Counted from the first letter of the stretch, positions 46,586 through 56,379 are shown. The stretch is 64,000 nucleotides of DNA from Paenibacillus sp. FSL R7-0273 (GCF_000758625.1 NZ_CP009283.1:6503501-6567500), one strand, 5' to 3'. Notes: generated by a model not told the origin, from the sequence alone. Made by a program: numbers and translations.

Positions 46586-48034
46586 TTACGTTCCGCCAGT
46601 ATTGCCAGAATTAGTATCATTCCCGCTGCTCTCAGGAGTACTGCTGTTCTCAACAGTGCCTTCTGTAGGAGCTGGCGTGGCAGTAGCGGCTGGCTCAGCG
46701 CTGTGTGTCGGCTCCACACTGTTCTCCCCGCCGGAAACAGCCTCAGAGCTCGGCTCAGGAGTCGGCCCGATTCCGGTGTCCGGACTGGCCGTCGCCTCCG
46801 GTGTGGCCGGTGTCTGCAGGTCTATGGTAACGATATGCGGCTGCGGGGAATTGACCAGGGAGATGAACCTCGGCATCGAGATCTGCAGCGTGACCTGATG
46901 TACACCCGCTGCCAGACCTCCAACATCAGCTACCACACTAATGTTATCCTGATCAAGCTGATCAAGCAGGGTCGGTGCTCCTGATAAGGTCAGCGTAATA
47001 GCTCTGGCGGGCGGGTCTGTAACTACCGCTGTTAGCCCGCTGCTTACGCCTTCCAGCTTAATCGGGATATTCTCCATCGTCCGCTCAGCTACTTCAGCGG
47101 CAGACACCGTGACGTTCACCTCAGCCGGTTCTATCTTGGACGTCCCCTCAGGCGGCTTCAGCTCAAGCTTCACCTGCTGTGTCCCCGCAGACTGAACCGT
47201 ACTGAGATCCAGGGTGGCTTCATAGGAGGATAAGCCCGCGAGCATCTCCTCACTGCCGTACACCGTAACTGTATCCATCTCAGGCGTAACTCTGGATAAT
47301 GAGAGAGAGCCTGGCAGCTGTCCGGTGAAGCTGACATCCAGCGGCAGCGTTTTGTTCGGAAGTGAAATGGACATTTGAACAGAAACAGCAGACGGCTCAA
47401 TAACGGCGCCGCTGATTTCGTTACCGTCGCTGTCGTAGGCTGTCAGCCTCACTCTCTTCTCTGTAAAGGTTTCATTCTCCCCATCAAGCTCAACGGTGCC
47501 CTGAACAGTTGCCACTTTACTGAGCTCACTGGCCGGCAGAGTAACCTCCACCTCTGCGGGATCAATCACCGCAACATCAGCCTGGTACCCCTCTGCCGGC
47601 GCACCCGTAATATTCACAGAAACCGGAAAGGTTTTCGTGTTACGCAATTCGACATGCACATTCACCTCAGAGGGCTCCATCGATTCAAACTCTACTCCCT
47701 TGGGTAGAGTATAATTTAACGGAAGCGTTGTATCCCCCGGTCCTACATCGCTTAAATCGAGCGTCACCTTGTAGGCATCAGAAAATTTGAAGTTAAGATC
47801 CGAATTTTTACCCGAGACCTCAAGCCTCACACTATCAGCATCGAAGCTGTATACATACTTTTCTTCGTCCATGCCTGTCTGCTCTATTTTTACATTTTCA
47901 ATAATTTTCGGCTGCATACTGACTGTTGTCTGATTGGTTGGCTCGGTATCCACATGCACAATCGTCCACAGGATAATACCGAAGACAAGAGCAAGAATTT
48001 TGTTGAAGTTGTTGTTCTTCATCCACTTATCCAT
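46586..48034 (-). CDS. cdaR: CdaA regulatory protein, YbbR-domain
   Basis: 482 residues. One N-terminal membrane helix (ILALVFGIILWTIVHV), then about four extracytoplasmic YbbR repeats (for example VEVTLPASELSKV, DTVTVYGSEEML). The C-terminal 70 residues are a Pro/Thr/Ser-rich, probably disordered tail, longer than usual. It regulates the diadenylate cyclase CdaA. Overlaps cdaA by eight bases. Confidence 0.94.
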   Translation of the reverse strand: MDKWMKNNNFNKILALVFGIILWTIVHVDTEPTNQTTVSMQPKIIENVKIEQTGMDEEKYVYSFDADSVRLEVSGKNSDLNFKFSDAYKVTLDLSDVGPGDTTLPLNYTLPKGVEFESMEPSEVNVHVELRNTKTFPVSVNITGAPAEGYQADVAVIDPAEVEVTLPASELSKVATVQGTVELDGENETFTEKRVRLTAYDSDGNEISGAVIEPSAVSVQMSISLPNKTLPLDVSFTGQLPGSLSLSRVTPEMDTVTVYGSEEMLAGLSSYEATLDLSTVQSAGTQQVKLELKPPEGTSKIEPAEVNVTVSAAEVAERTMENIPIKLEGVSSGLTAVVTDPPARAITLTLSGAPTLLDQLDQDNISVVADVGGLAAGVHQVTLQISMPRFISLVNSPQPHIVTIDLQTPATPEATASPDTGIGPTPEPSSEAVSGGENSVEPTHSAEPAATATPAPTEGTVENSSTPESSGNDTNSGNTGGT

Positions 48035-48857
48035 TGTTCTTGCCCCCTCTCCGTTTCCAGAAAGCAGAGCTTTTCTCCTTCAGCGTCGAAGACGCGCTCA
48101 GCTCCTGATGAAGCTTCGAGATCAGCGATTCTTCCTTAATATCACGCACAATCTGCCCGTTAATGGCCAGCGATATTTGCCCCGTTTCCTCTGAAACCAC
48201 GACAGAGACGGAGTCCGCAACCTCACTGATCCCGATTGCCGCCCGGTGGCGCGTCCCCAGCTCCTTGCTGATGAATGGATTCTCCGAGAGCGGCAGATAA
48301 CAGGCGGCAGCGGCGATCTGTCCATCCTGCATAATCAGCGCCCCGTCATGCAGCGGAGTATTGGGAATAAAAATATTAATCAACAGCTCCGAGCTGACAA
48401 CTGAACGCATAGGTATGCCCGATTCCGTGTATTCATTGAGGCCGGTCGCCCGCTCAAAAACAATAAGCGCCCCTATTTTCCGCTTGGATAAATAGTTCAC
48501 CGCTTTGATGACCTCGCCGACCAGCCTGCTGATCTCCTCATCATTCTCCGAGGCCCGTCCAAAAAACTTACCCCGACCAAGCTGCTCCAGCCCCCTGCGC
48601 AATTCAGGCTGAAAAATAATAAAGATGGCAAACACCCCGAAGGTATAAATCTGGTTCATCAGCCATTTGAGCGTGTAAAGGTCCAGAACCGTGCTCAGCG
48701 CCCAGATAATAACCAGCACCAGAATTCCCTTAAGCAGCTGGACTGCCCGTGTGCCGCGCACCATATTGAGTACTTTGTAGATAATGTAGCTGACAATCAG
48801 GATATCGACTATATCTTTAATGGATTCTTTCCATGTTAAGTCAGTAAAATAGCTCAT
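48027..48857 (-). CDS. cdaA: Diadenylate cyclase CdaA
   Basis: 276 residues. Three N-terminal membrane helices, then a DAC domain with the catalytic motifs PLHDGALIM and GTRHRAAIG. It makes c-di-AMP, which controls potassium and osmolyte balance. First gene of cdaA-cdaR-glmM. GGGGG lies before ATG. Confidence 0.97.
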   Translation of the reverse strand: MSYFTDLTWKESIKDIVDILIVSYIIYKVLNMVRGTRAVQLLKGILVLVIIWALSTVLDLYTLKWLMNQIYTFGVFAIFIIFQPELRRGLEQLGRGKFFGRASENDEEISRLVGEVIKAVNYLSKRKIGALIVFERATGLNEYTESGIPMRSVVSSELLINIFIPNTPLHDGALIMQDGQIAAAACYLPLSENPFISKELGTRHRAAIGISEVADSVSVVVSEETGQISLAINGQIVRDIKEESLISKLHQELSASSTLKEKSSAFWKRRGGKNNG

Positions 48858-49005
48858 TGCCCAAAACCCCCGTCATTTCATATTAGCTGGGTTTATGTAA
48901 ATTGTCTGTTAGCTCTGTATCATATCTAGGTTATAACGTTCACGCCCAGGTTGCAAGTTTCACCCGCTGGGGAATTTTGATAATCCGGTTTCAGGCAACA
49001 AAAAA

Positions 49006-49032
49006 GCGCCATCTTTCCGGAAAAAGAGGCGC
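49006..49032 (-). terminator. Rho-independent terminator after rsiW
   Basis: GCGCCTCTTT-TTCCGG-AAAGATGGCGC (one bulge) followed by TTTTTTG on the minus strand, 35 bases past the rsiW stop. Confidence 0.85.
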
Positions 49033-49066
49033 AAATACTATTTCTGCATAAAGGGCCAATAGCGGA

Positions 49067-49681
49067 TTACCGGTAGGCAACTTCAGAGAACATGTTCGTC
49101 ACTTTATACCAGAGCCAGCTTACCGCTTGGTCTATGCTTTTGACTTGCCCGGAGATGTGGGCTGTAGAAGCCTGGTACAGAGAGCCGTCAATCACTGTTA
49201 CGTTACCATTAACGTCCCCGTACACCTGTGTTGTGCCATTCTCCACTGTAAGGTTGCCTGCAATTGTTTTGCCGGACGGAACAATGACTGTATTGCCCTG
49301 GATTATGACCTGATCCAGATTACTGCCTCTGACTACAAGCTGCTGATCCTGTTTCCAGAAGGTCACTGAGCTCATGAGCATGACCAGCAGGAATATGGAT
49401 GCCGCCGTAAGCGCCGGATGTCTTTTGATCCAGGTAATAAAAGCCCGTTCTCTCTTCGGCTGTGGCAGTGAATCCATTATCCGGCTTACCAGATCATCTG
49501 AGGCCACCACATTCTGGTGCATCAGGGAGAACATCAGCATATCAGTTTGTTCTAATTCATTGAACTTTGCACGGCAATCCGGACAGGATAGAAGATGCTC
49601 CTTCAATTCCCTCTGCTGCAGCTCGGGCAAGTCGTCATCCAGGTAATCATGCATCAAAGAGACGGCCAGTTTGCATTCCAT
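49067..49681 (-). CDS. rsiW: Anti-sigma factor, RsiW-like
   Basis: 204 residues from ATG 49681 (AAAGGA upstream). Zinc-binding anti-sigma domain with H-x3-C-x2-C (KEHLLSCPDCRAKF), one membrane helix (TAASIFLLVMLMSSVTFW, about 100-118), and an extracytoplasmic region with repeating short beta strands (VIIQGNTVIVPSGKTIAGNLTVENGT) resembling polymer-forming folds. It holds SigW inactive until proteolysed. Lies behind sigW. Confidence 0.9.
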   Translation of the reverse strand: MECKLAVSLMHDYLDDDLPELQQRELKEHLLSCPDCRAKFNELEQTDMLMFSLMHQNVVASDDLVSRIMDSLPQPKRERAFITWIKRHPALTAASIFLLVMLMSSVTFWKQDQQLVVRGSNLDQVIIQGNTVIVPSGKTIAGNLTVENGTTQVYGDVNGNVTVIDGSLYQASTAHISGQVKSIDQAVSWLWYKVTNMFSEVAYR

Positions 49682-49801
49682 AGGAGCCAATCCTTTCATG
49701 TGTGCTATTTAATTATTTCAAGGCAAAGGGACAGCGCATAAGACTTGCTTAACTTACATACGGCACTGCCGGACAGACGTTTCATAAAAAAACATCTATT
49801 T

Positions 49802-50368
49802 TTACATTTTCGGGCCTAATTTTTTACGTAAAAACTCACGTCCGCGGTGCACCCTCGTCTTAATCGTCGTCACCGGCATATCCAGCACATCACTGATCTC
49901 CTGCAGCGACAGATCCTGCAAATAACGCAGTATCATTACAGACCGGTATTTCACGGGCAGACTGTCAATTGCATCATAGATCAGCCTCTGCGTCTCTGAG
50001 AGCAGCAGCTCTGTCTCCGGTGTGACATTGTCGCTCGGGATCATCGAGTACCCGTCAATGCCTTCCTGGTCGTTCATCTCGGCATCCAGCGAATAGGTCG
50101 GCTTACGCTTGCGCAGCCTATCTATACACAGGTTCGTACCGATCCTGTAAATCCACGTCGAAAATTTCTGTTTGTCATCATATCGGTCCAAATTCCGGTA
50201 CACACGCAAAAAAGTCTCCTGAACAATATCCTCCGCCTCATGACGGTTGTTCAGCATCCGGTAAGCCAAATGATATATTTTGTCTTTATATAGTTCCACA
50301 AGCTCGGCAAATGCTCTTTGGTCGCCCTTCAAGGCGAGCTTTGTCAATCTGCCTTCCAAATTCTCCAC
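49802..50368 (-). CDS. sigW: ECF RNA polymerase sigma factor SigW
   Basis: 188 residues. Region 2 (YKDKIYHLAYRMLNNRHEAEDIVQETFLRVY...FSTWIYRIGTNLCIDRLRKRK) and region 4 (LPVKYRSVMILRYLQDLSLQEISDVLDMPVTTIKTRVHRGREFLRKKL). Controls cell-envelope stress genes in Bacillus. GTG start at 50368 with GGGGGAG seven bases upstream. In operon with rsiW, next to cda genes as in B. subtilis. Confidence 0.95.
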   Translation of the reverse strand: MENLEGRLTKLALKGDQRAFAELVELYKDKIYHLAYRMLNNRHEAEDIVQETFLRVYRNLDRYDDKQKFSTWIYRIGTNLCIDRLRKRKPTYSLDAEMNDQEGIDGYSMIPSDNVTPETELLLSETQRLIYDAIDSLPVKYRSVMILRYLQDLSLQEISDVLDMPVTTIKTRVHRGREFLRKKLGPKM

Positions 50369-50431
50369 CTGTTAACTCCCCCAGACTTGCCGCCCCTGGT
50401 CTTCCATCACTTTGAATGTCCACGGTACAAG

Positions 50432-50460
50432 CATATAAATCGTAAATCAAGTTTGGTCAA
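50432..50460 (-). promoter_or_regulatory. Possible sigma-A promoter of sigW
   Basis: TTGACC, 17 bases, TATATG on the minus strand, 64 bases before the sigW start. No ECF-type GAAAC/CGTA pair was seen. Confidence 0.4.
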
Positions 50461-50486
50461 AAATCAAGGATTGTATTGTTACCTTA

Positions 50487-50776
50487 TGGAAAGCGGGCGG
50501 GACCAGCTTACAGCAAAGTGCGGTGATTACGGCGGCACTCCAAAGAATGTTTGGACTTCCGGCCGCTGCTATGCTCAGATTCCTTCAATTATAACCGCTG
50601 TCTGCGGTAGGAATCTGACCATAAAGGCGCACGCTGACGCTCCTGCAGTTCCAAAATTCTTCTCCGCACCTTCTTCATCACCTGTAGCTTATGCACTGTT
50701 CCCCGCCCGAATTCCACAGGTAACTATGGACGGGGAAGGACAGGAAGCCGCTTGGCTGGTAGGTTAAGCGGCTTCC
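50487..50776. other. Non-coding stretch with a strong hairpin
   Basis: No credible gene: an open frame exists on the + strand but lacks protein-like composition and a ribosome binding site. A perfect 11-bp stem GGAAGCCGCTT/AAGCGGCTTCC lies at 50743-50776. The sequence may be a degenerate dispersed element. Confidence 0.35.
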
Positions 50777-50879
50777 CGGGATACTGCCGGCTGCTTGATG
50801 TGCTGCCGGTCCATTAAATATAGCTTCCTTACAGACTAGTTACTGAGATGTAGGGCCGCTTTGACAAATCAACCTGGTA

Positions 50880-51085
50880 TAACTGCACTCTGTACAACTA
50901 TCCGGCCACTTTTTAGGGAAAATGGCTGTTTAGCTGTATTCGGTGCAACTAAAAATCCATAAAACGTTTATTCTTGCCAAATAGGGCGGGTATAGATGTA
51001 CGAAATGCAGCTATCTAATGAGGAGGGCGAGTTGTAGCGACTTTTAAGTGTACCGAATACAATTAAAAGCAACTCCCTCTTGTTT
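50880..51085. repeat. Palindromic intergenic repeat, copy 2
   Basis: Contains GAGTTG-N6-CTTTTAAGTGTA-CCGA-ATACAATTAAAAG-CAACTC at 51028-51075, an interrupted palindrome, and the phrases TCTGTACAACTA and CTGTATTCGGTGCAACTA. The core TTTTAAGTGTAC and the GTGCAACT phrases also occur at 12665-12882. Confidence 0.5.
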
Positions 51086-51157
51086 TAACGCCTGCTCCGC
51101 TCTTCAATCTTGGAAGATTCATCCCAAATTGCAATAGAACCTGAATACAAACCAAAA

Positions 51158-51199
51158 AAAACGGAGATCGCCGCACTAAGCGCAGCAGATCTCCGTTTT
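51158..51199 (-). terminator. Rho-independent terminator after ppc
   Basis: AAAACGGAGATC ... GATCTCCGTTTT is a 12-bp stem, with TTTTTTTT on the minus strand. Lies about 100 bases past the ppc stop. Confidence 0.88.
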
Positions 51200-51300
51200 G
51201 CTAATTCCCATTACTCAATGGCTGAATTCCGGGAGTATTCCTGTATATGCTTCTAAATCCTTTATTAATAGTCCCACTGTAAGCCTGAGGGCTCCGGGCA

Positions 51301-54093
51301 TCAGCCCGTATTCCGCAGCCCTGCAGCAATACCGTTAATGGTCAGCAATACCTCACGCAGCAGCTCAGCGTCGTCACCCTCTGCATCACGCAATACTCTA
51401 AGCTCAGACAGCAGCTGCACCTGCAGGTAGCTGAGCGGATCGACATAAGGGTTCCGCAGACGGATAGATTCCTGGATAACAGGAACATTATCCAGAATGT
51501 CATGCTGCCCGGTGATCTTGAGGATCAGCTCGGAGGTCAGCTTGAATTCCGCTTCAATCTGGCCGAAGATGCGCTGGCGGGCCTCGTCGTTTTTGCCCAT
51601 GGAGGCATACTCCTTGGCAATAACCAGATCCGCCTTCGCGATCGCCATCTGCAGCGTATCAATCAGCGTCGTAAAGAACGAGAATTCTGCATACATCGTC
51701 TGCATGATCTTCAGGTTCTCTTCCTTGCCCTCATAGAAGCTCTGCAGCCCTGTTCCGGCCGCGTACCATGCCGGCAGCAGATAACGGCTCTGCGTCCAGG
51801 CGAATACCCAAGGAATCGCACGCAGATCCTCAAAGCGGTCGCTGTTCTTCCGCTTGGACGGGCGTGAGCCGATGTTCAGCTCGCCCACCTCAGGCAGAGG
51901 TGTCGATTCTTTGAAGAAGGACAGGAAATCCGGATCACGGAAGATCAGGTCCTGATATTTCGTCAGGGAAACCTCAGAGATACCGGCTACAATTTCATCC
52001 CATTTCGCTTCGTACAGGTCAGCTTGAGGTGTTCTCGCGTGAATAGCCGCTGTTACAAGTGCAGAGGTAGCCTGCTCCAGACTGCGGTATGCGATGCCCT
52101 GCATTGAATAACGGGAAGAGATGACTTCGCCCTGCTCGGTAATCTTGATTCCCCCGCCGATGGTCGAAGCCGGCTGGGCCAGGATGCTGCGGTTCAGCGG
52201 CATGCCGCCGCGTCCGAGCGCTCCGCCGCGTCCATGGAAGAACTTCAGCTTGATACCGAAGTCATCCGCAGTAGCCGTAATCTGCTTGAGGGCAACACGC
52301 AGCTCCCAGTTCGCAGTCACCACACCGCCGTCTTTGTTGCTGTCCGAATAGCCAAGCATAATTTCCTGCAGATCGTTCATCGCCCGTACTGCCTCACGGT
52401 AGATTGGCATGCTGAGCAGCGTTCTCATAATCTGCGGTGCATTATGCAGGTCATCAATGGTTTCAAACAGCGGTACCGCCTGCAGTGTGCAGACTACGGT
52501 TCCGTCATTGTCCTTGCGGAACAAGCCTACTTCTTTGGAGAATACCATGACCTCAAGAATATCACTCGCTGCTTCTGCCATACTGATCAGATAGCTGGTG
52601 ATACACTGCTTGCCGTATTCCTCCTGTGCCAGATAAACCGTACGGTATACTGCAAGGCATTCCTCAGTACTCTCACTGTAGGACTGGTACGGGGAAGTCA
52701 GCGGCCGCGGATCGTTCAGAATGGACTCAAGAAGCGTTACCTTCTGGTCTTCCGGCATATTGGCGTAATCCTGAGTGATGTTCATTTTGGCCAAAATCTC
52801 CGCCATTGCGTTCTCATGCTCCTGGCTATGCTGGCGTACATCCAGCGCGGCTGTATGGAAGCCGAACAGCTCCACCTGGCGGATAAGCTTCTTAATGTAG
52901 GTATCCGCTACATAATCGGCATAGTGATGCCGCAGGCTGCGGTCAATTACGTTCAGATCATCTATGAATTGCTGCGGAGTCGCGTAGCGCTCCGGCGTTC
53001 CTTTTCGCTCATCATCCAGCACGTTCTGTGTCTTGGAGATCATGTAGCTCAGCTTAATCCGGTAAGGCTCATTGTCATTACGCCAGGCGTCGACACGGTT
53101 CAGCTTAATAATCCCGCGGTCTTGCTCGATCGAATCCAACAGCTCATCCGTAACACTAACGATGCTTGTACTAAAGCTCAGATACTGCATCAGTTCACGC
53201 ATAATGCGCTGATATTCACGGATAGCCAGCTTACGCTGCAGACGCAGTGTCTGCATAGTCACGGCCGCGGTTACAGACGGATTACCGTCACGGTCGCCGC
53301 CGATCCATGATCCAAAACGCAGATAAGTCGGCACATGCCAGTTCTGACCCGGATAATATTTGCTCAAACATCGCTCAAGCTCTTGATATACGTCTGGCAG
53401 CACCTGAAAAATCGTCTCATGGAAGTAATACATTCCGTTACGCACTTCATCAAGCACTGTCGGCTTGCGGTCACGTAATTCATCCGTCTGCCACAGAGTA
53501 ATAACTTCGTTCAGCAGCTTCTCGCGGAGCTGTTCACGTTCGCGGAAGGTCAGCGTCGGATTGTCGAGACCCATCACATCATCGGAGATCCGTTTGTGAA
53601 TATCAAGAATGGCCCTCCGCATTGCTTCCGTAGGATGAGCGGTCATGACCAGCTCCAAGGACAGGTTATTCATAATATCATGAACATCCTCTTGGGAGAA
53701 GTCCCGTTCACGGAGCTCCTGAATCGCACTTTCGATAGATCCCGGCTGTACTGTGTCCCCGGCTGAGCGTTCATAATCGCGCTTACGGCGAATCCGGTGG
53801 TTCTGCTCAGCAATATTCACCAGTTGAAAATAAATGGCGAACGCCCGTATCACCTGGTGGCGATTCTCAGGATCCAGTGAACTAATCAGCTCTTTAAATT
53901 CATTGTGCAGTTCAGGCAAAAATAATGAGCGCAGCGATTTACTGGTTTCGCGGATCTTCTCCACGACCTCCAGCAGTTCGTTACCGCCTTGGTGAACCAA
54001 GACTTCGCCCAAGATGTTCCCCAGGAACCGTACGTCACGCCGCAGCAGGTTGTTGGAATTGCTTTTGCTGACAGCTGTCGTAAGTTCGGTCAT
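51301..54093 (-). CDS. ppc: Phosphoenolpyruvate carboxylase
   Basis: 930 residues. Catalytic motifs VMTAHPTEAMRR near residue 152 and FHGRGGALGRGGMP near 590, plus C-terminal RNTG. It makes oxaloacetate from PEP and bicarbonate to refill the TCA cycle. GGAGGGAGC before ATG. Confidence 0.98.
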   Translation of the reverse strand: MTELTTAVSKSNSNNLLRRDVRFLGNILGEVLVHQGGNELLEVVEKIRETSKSLRSLFLPELHNEFKELISSLDPENRHQVIRAFAIYFQLVNIAEQNHRIRRKRDYERSAGDTVQPGSIESAIQELRERDFSQEDVHDIMNNLSLELVMTAHPTEAMRRAILDIHKRISDDVMGLDNPTLTFREREQLREKLLNEVITLWQTDELRDRKPTVLDEVRNGMYYFHETIFQVLPDVYQELERCLSKYYPGQNWHVPTYLRFGSWIGGDRDGNPSVTAAVTMQTLRLQRKLAIREYQRIMRELMQYLSFSTSIVSVTDELLDSIEQDRGIIKLNRVDAWRNDNEPYRIKLSYMISKTQNVLDDERKGTPERYATPQQFIDDLNVIDRSLRHHYADYVADTYIKKLIRQVELFGFHTAALDVRQHSQEHENAMAEILAKMNITQDYANMPEDQKVTLLESILNDPRPLTSPYQSYSESTEECLAVYRTVYLAQEEYGKQCITSYLISMAEAASDILEVMVFSKEVGLFRKDNDGTVVCTLQAVPLFETIDDLHNAPQIMRTLLSMPIYREAVRAMNDLQEIMLGYSDSNKDGGVVTANWELRVALKQITATADDFGIKLKFFHGRGGALGRGGMPLNRSILAQPASTIGGGIKITEQGEVISSRYSMQGIAYRSLEQATSALVTAAIHARTPQADLYEAKWDEIVAGISEVSLTKYQDLIFRDPDFLSFFKESTPLPEVGELNIGSRPSKRKNSDRFEDLRAIPWVFAWTQSRYLLPAWYAAGTGLQSFYEGKEENLKIMQTMYAEFSFFTTLIDTLQMAIAKADLVIAKEYASMGKNDEARQRIFGQIEAEFKLTSELILKITGQHDILDNVPVIQESIRLRNPYVDPLSYLQVQLLSELRVLRDAEGDDAELLREVLLTINGIAAGLRNTG

Positions 54094-54446
54094 GCTGCTC
54101 CCTCCATCCTCTTCCGGATCAATGTCCTAACATTGTCTATTCGAAGCTTTCCTCATATCATACAGTAAAAACAATCGGAAATCTCCAACTTATTACGCTG
54201 TAAAGCGCTGCAGTAATTACGATTATACACTAAATTCATTCTTTATACAGTCACAAAATAGTAATGTATCCTATTTTATTAGAATGGCTGGCTTAATGCG
54301 TATTTATGTGCAAGCTTTACATGGCATGTAGGTATTGATTGCATTATACACGGATTACGGAAGAATGGAAATTGGGGTTTTTGAAAAATAATCTGCTATG
54401 TATTGCAGGCCTGCTCAAATGGGCAGACCCGCGGATTGAATACGAT
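54094..54446 (-). promoter_or_regulatory. ppc upstream region with promoter
   Basis: The 353-base gap holds a perfect -10 TATAAT (minus strand, 54222-54227) preceded by a weak -35. A palindrome TAAAGCGCTGCAGTAA near 54200 just downstream of it weakly resembles cre. No gene or RNA seen in the rest. Confidence 0.4.
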
Positions 54447-54728
54447 TTACTCTTTTGTATATCCGGTCCGGTAATTAAAAGCCAGTTCAAATAAGCCTGT
54501 AGCCGATAAGCCGGCAAGTCCGCCCGCCCATAGCCTGAGGACGATATCCAGCTCAGTAAACGGATATGCGGCGGCACCTATCAGCATTCCTGTCGCAAGA
54601 CCTGCAAACGGAATGGCGTTCCGCGGGAGATTAATATTATTTTTGATCAGCTGCACCAGCGCAAGAACAAACACGGCCAGCACTGACGCAAAGGTCATCA
54701 CATTATCCAAAATATCACTGCGTACCAT
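54447..54728 (-). CDS. Phage holin-like membrane protein
   Basis: 93 residues with hydrophobic segments VMTFASVLAVFVLALVQLI, IPFAGLATGMLIGAAAY and LWAGGLAGLSATGLFELAF, and a short charged tail. Size, topology and position just after the endolysin gene indicate a holin that lets the endolysin reach the wall. Last gene of the phage cluster. Confidence 0.7.
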   Translation of the reverse strand: MVRSDILDNVMTFASVLAVFVLALVQLIKNNINLPRNAIPFAGLATGMLIGAAAYPFTELDIVLRLWAGGLAGLSATGLFELAFNYRTGYTKE

Positions 54729-54783
54729 AAGCTCATTCCTTCCATATAAGTGTTCACTCTAATTAGAGAAGTATCTACTTCAT

Positions 54784-55476
54784 CTACCGGCTGCTTGTAA
54801 TTTCAACCGTCCGGGTCGCAGCGTTATAACTTACTCCTGCCCCTAACGCTTTTGCTACAGCACGTACCGGCACATAGGTAACCCCTGCTTCTATATATCC
54901 CTCGGCAATCTTGCACCCGTTGACGTTCACTATAGCCGGTATAGTATTTTTCACCCCGGTCTCCTCCTCTGTAATGATTAGCTTGCACACTGCATCAACT
55001 GCAGACGGAGCGGGCTGGGCCCCTGCCAACAGGTTTGCAATCGTCAGGCCAAAGCTCATCTGAAAATGAGGATAATCCTTGAAGCTGCTCCAGTCTCCGC
55101 CCCACTCGAACCCAAGTGCCTTAGCCTGCTGTACAACCTCCTGCCAATCAGCTGTGCCGTCCCGGTCTCCATCACGCTTCATATCCCATGATGCACTGGA
55201 GCCGTCCGGCAGCAGCAGCGCAAAATCAACCGCTAGCCCGTAGTTATGAAAGCTGTAGCCGCCCCGGGCATTGGTAACGATATTACCAGCAGAGGTACGT
55301 CCTTGGGCATACAGCCTGTCCTGTTCACTAAAGGTGCGGAGTCCCTGAGTTATAAGAACCGGAACACCGCAGGTGTAACAGCGTTCAATCAGCTTATCCG
55401 CGGCGGCGGACACGACCGGATGCAGTCCTTTTAGACGAGCGGCTGATTTAGCTTTGATCTGAGCCAGCGTCAGCAT
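54784..55476 (-). CDS. Endolysin: M15 peptidase with copper-amine-oxidase-like C-terminal domain
   Basis: 230 residues. The M15 peptidase domain has zinc ligands in SFHNYGLAVDFA (His, Asp) and YPHFQM (His), as in CwlK and phage L-alanyl-D-glutamate peptidases. The last 60 residues (VNVNGCKIAEGY...VPVRAVAKALGAGVSYN...VEI) match the stalk domain of copper-amine-oxidase N-terminal type, common in Paenibacillus surface proteins. I chose ATG 55476 with GGGAGG eight bases upstream. It overlaps the previous gene end. Confidence 0.87.
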   Translation of the reverse strand: MLTLAQIKAKSAARLKGLHPVVSAAADKLIERCYTCGVPVLITQGLRTFSEQDRLYAQGRTSAGNIVTNARGGYSFHNYGLAVDFALLLPDGSSASWDMKRDGDRDGTADWQEVVQQAKALGFEWGGDWSSFKDYPHFQMSFGLTIANLLAGAQPAPSAVDAVCKLIITEEETGVKNTIPAIVNVNGCKIAEGYIEAGVTYVPVRAVAKALGAGVSYNAATRTVEITSSR

Positions 55477-55840
55477 GCTTGGCACCTCCCTTTTTTAAAT
55501 CTGAAAGTACAATGAACAAATCTCTCCGTCTGGTATACATCAGCACAGTCAGAATACTTAAGCCAAGTGTTGTACCCGTCTGGGCAACTGCCCATGCATG
55601 GGATTGGAGCGAAGCCAGCACCGCATCTGTGCCTACTGCACTGCTGAATCTGAGCCAGAAGGCCACAGCCATTTTCACTGTATATGCTCCCAGGAAAAAG
55701 AATGCTGCCAGCATAAATAAGCTGATTACCCTTGCCCGGATTCTCCGGCGGAAATACAAAAAAAGCGCAACCATTAGAAGCAGCGCACAAACAAACGAAA
55801 TGAAATATGCTATTAATAAAACAACATCAATTATGCCCAT
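55448..55840 (-). CDS. Phage-region membrane protein, 130 residues
   Basis: Three hydrophobic segments (VVLLIAYFISFVCALLLMVALFLYF, ISLFMLAAFFFLGAYTVKMAV, WAVAQTGTTLGLSILTVLMY). No family recognised. It overlaps genes on both sides, so it belongs to the lysis cluster, perhaps as a second holin or antiholin. Confidence 0.6.
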   Translation of the reverse strand: MGIIDVVLLIAYFISFVCALLLMVALFLYFRRRIRARVISLFMLAAFFFLGAYTVKMAVAFWLRFSSAVGTDAVLASLQSHAWAVAQTGTTLGLSILTVLMYTRRRDLFIVLSDLKKGGAKHADAGSDQS

Positions 55841-56024
55841 CGTCTACACCCCGGTCATAAATTAAAAATTCGGCAAACCCGTTATTTCTGATTTCCTGTT
55901 GAATGTCCTGTGATACATCTTTATATCTGTGGATGGATAAGGCCACCCGGCCAGCAGCCCGGGCAAGCTCCTTTTCCCTGGCGCGATGCAGGGGTGATAG
56001 CCGCTTGATCCATTTGCTCAGCAC
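55827..56024 (-). CDS. Small phage-region protein, 65 residues
   Basis: Basic soluble protein (MLSKWIKRLSPLHRAREKEL). GTG start one base after the preceding stop, with GGGGGAG upstream. Not recognised; overlaps the next gene by 14 bases. Confidence 0.5.
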   Translation of the reverse strand: MLSKWIKRLSPLHRAREKELARAAGRVALSIHRYKDVSQDIQQEIRNNGFAEFLIYDRGVDDGHN

Positions 56025-56025
56025 G

Positions 56026-56325
56026 TTATCTCCCCCTGTTCTCCTCGTTTACTTCTTCGGCGGCGTGGTCAACCTTTAGCCGTTGCAGCACCTCCAGAGT
56101 CGGCGCCATAAAATCAGAGCGCTCTTTGTCGAGTATGTTCTGCAGCCGGTCCCGGTCATCCTCCGCACGCTCCAGCAGCTCCCGCGGCACCAGATTCCCC
56201 TTCACAATCGACCTAAGCAGCACCAGAAAAATCACCAGCAGCACCAAAGCCACTATATAGGCCAGCCCGTATTTATCGGCAAGCGGCAGCAGCTTTTCTA
56301 AATTCGCGATATCGTTGCTATTCAT
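56026..56325 (-). CDS. Phage-region membrane protein, 99 residues
   Basis: One membrane helix (YIVALVLLVIFLVLLRSIV) followed by a charged helical tail (RELLERAEDDRDRLQNILDK) that may form a coiled coil. Position after the fibre gene recalls the XhlA/hemolysin-like proteins of PBSX lysis cassettes, but the domain order is different. Function unknown. Confidence 0.6.
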   Translation of the reverse strand: MNSNDIANLEKLLPLADKYGLAYIVALVLLVIFLVLLRSIVKGNLVPRELLERAEDDRDRLQNILDKERSDFMAPTLEVLQRLKVDHAAEEVNEENRGR

Positions 56326-56379
56326 CCCCCCGCTCCTTTCTGGTTGTTAGAAATATGCCATCATAAATTGTTAAATCAT

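Noticed and set aside
50318..50767. Open reading frame of 149 codons on the + strand
   Set aside because: It overlaps the sigW start, lacks a ribosome binding site, and its composition is not protein-like.
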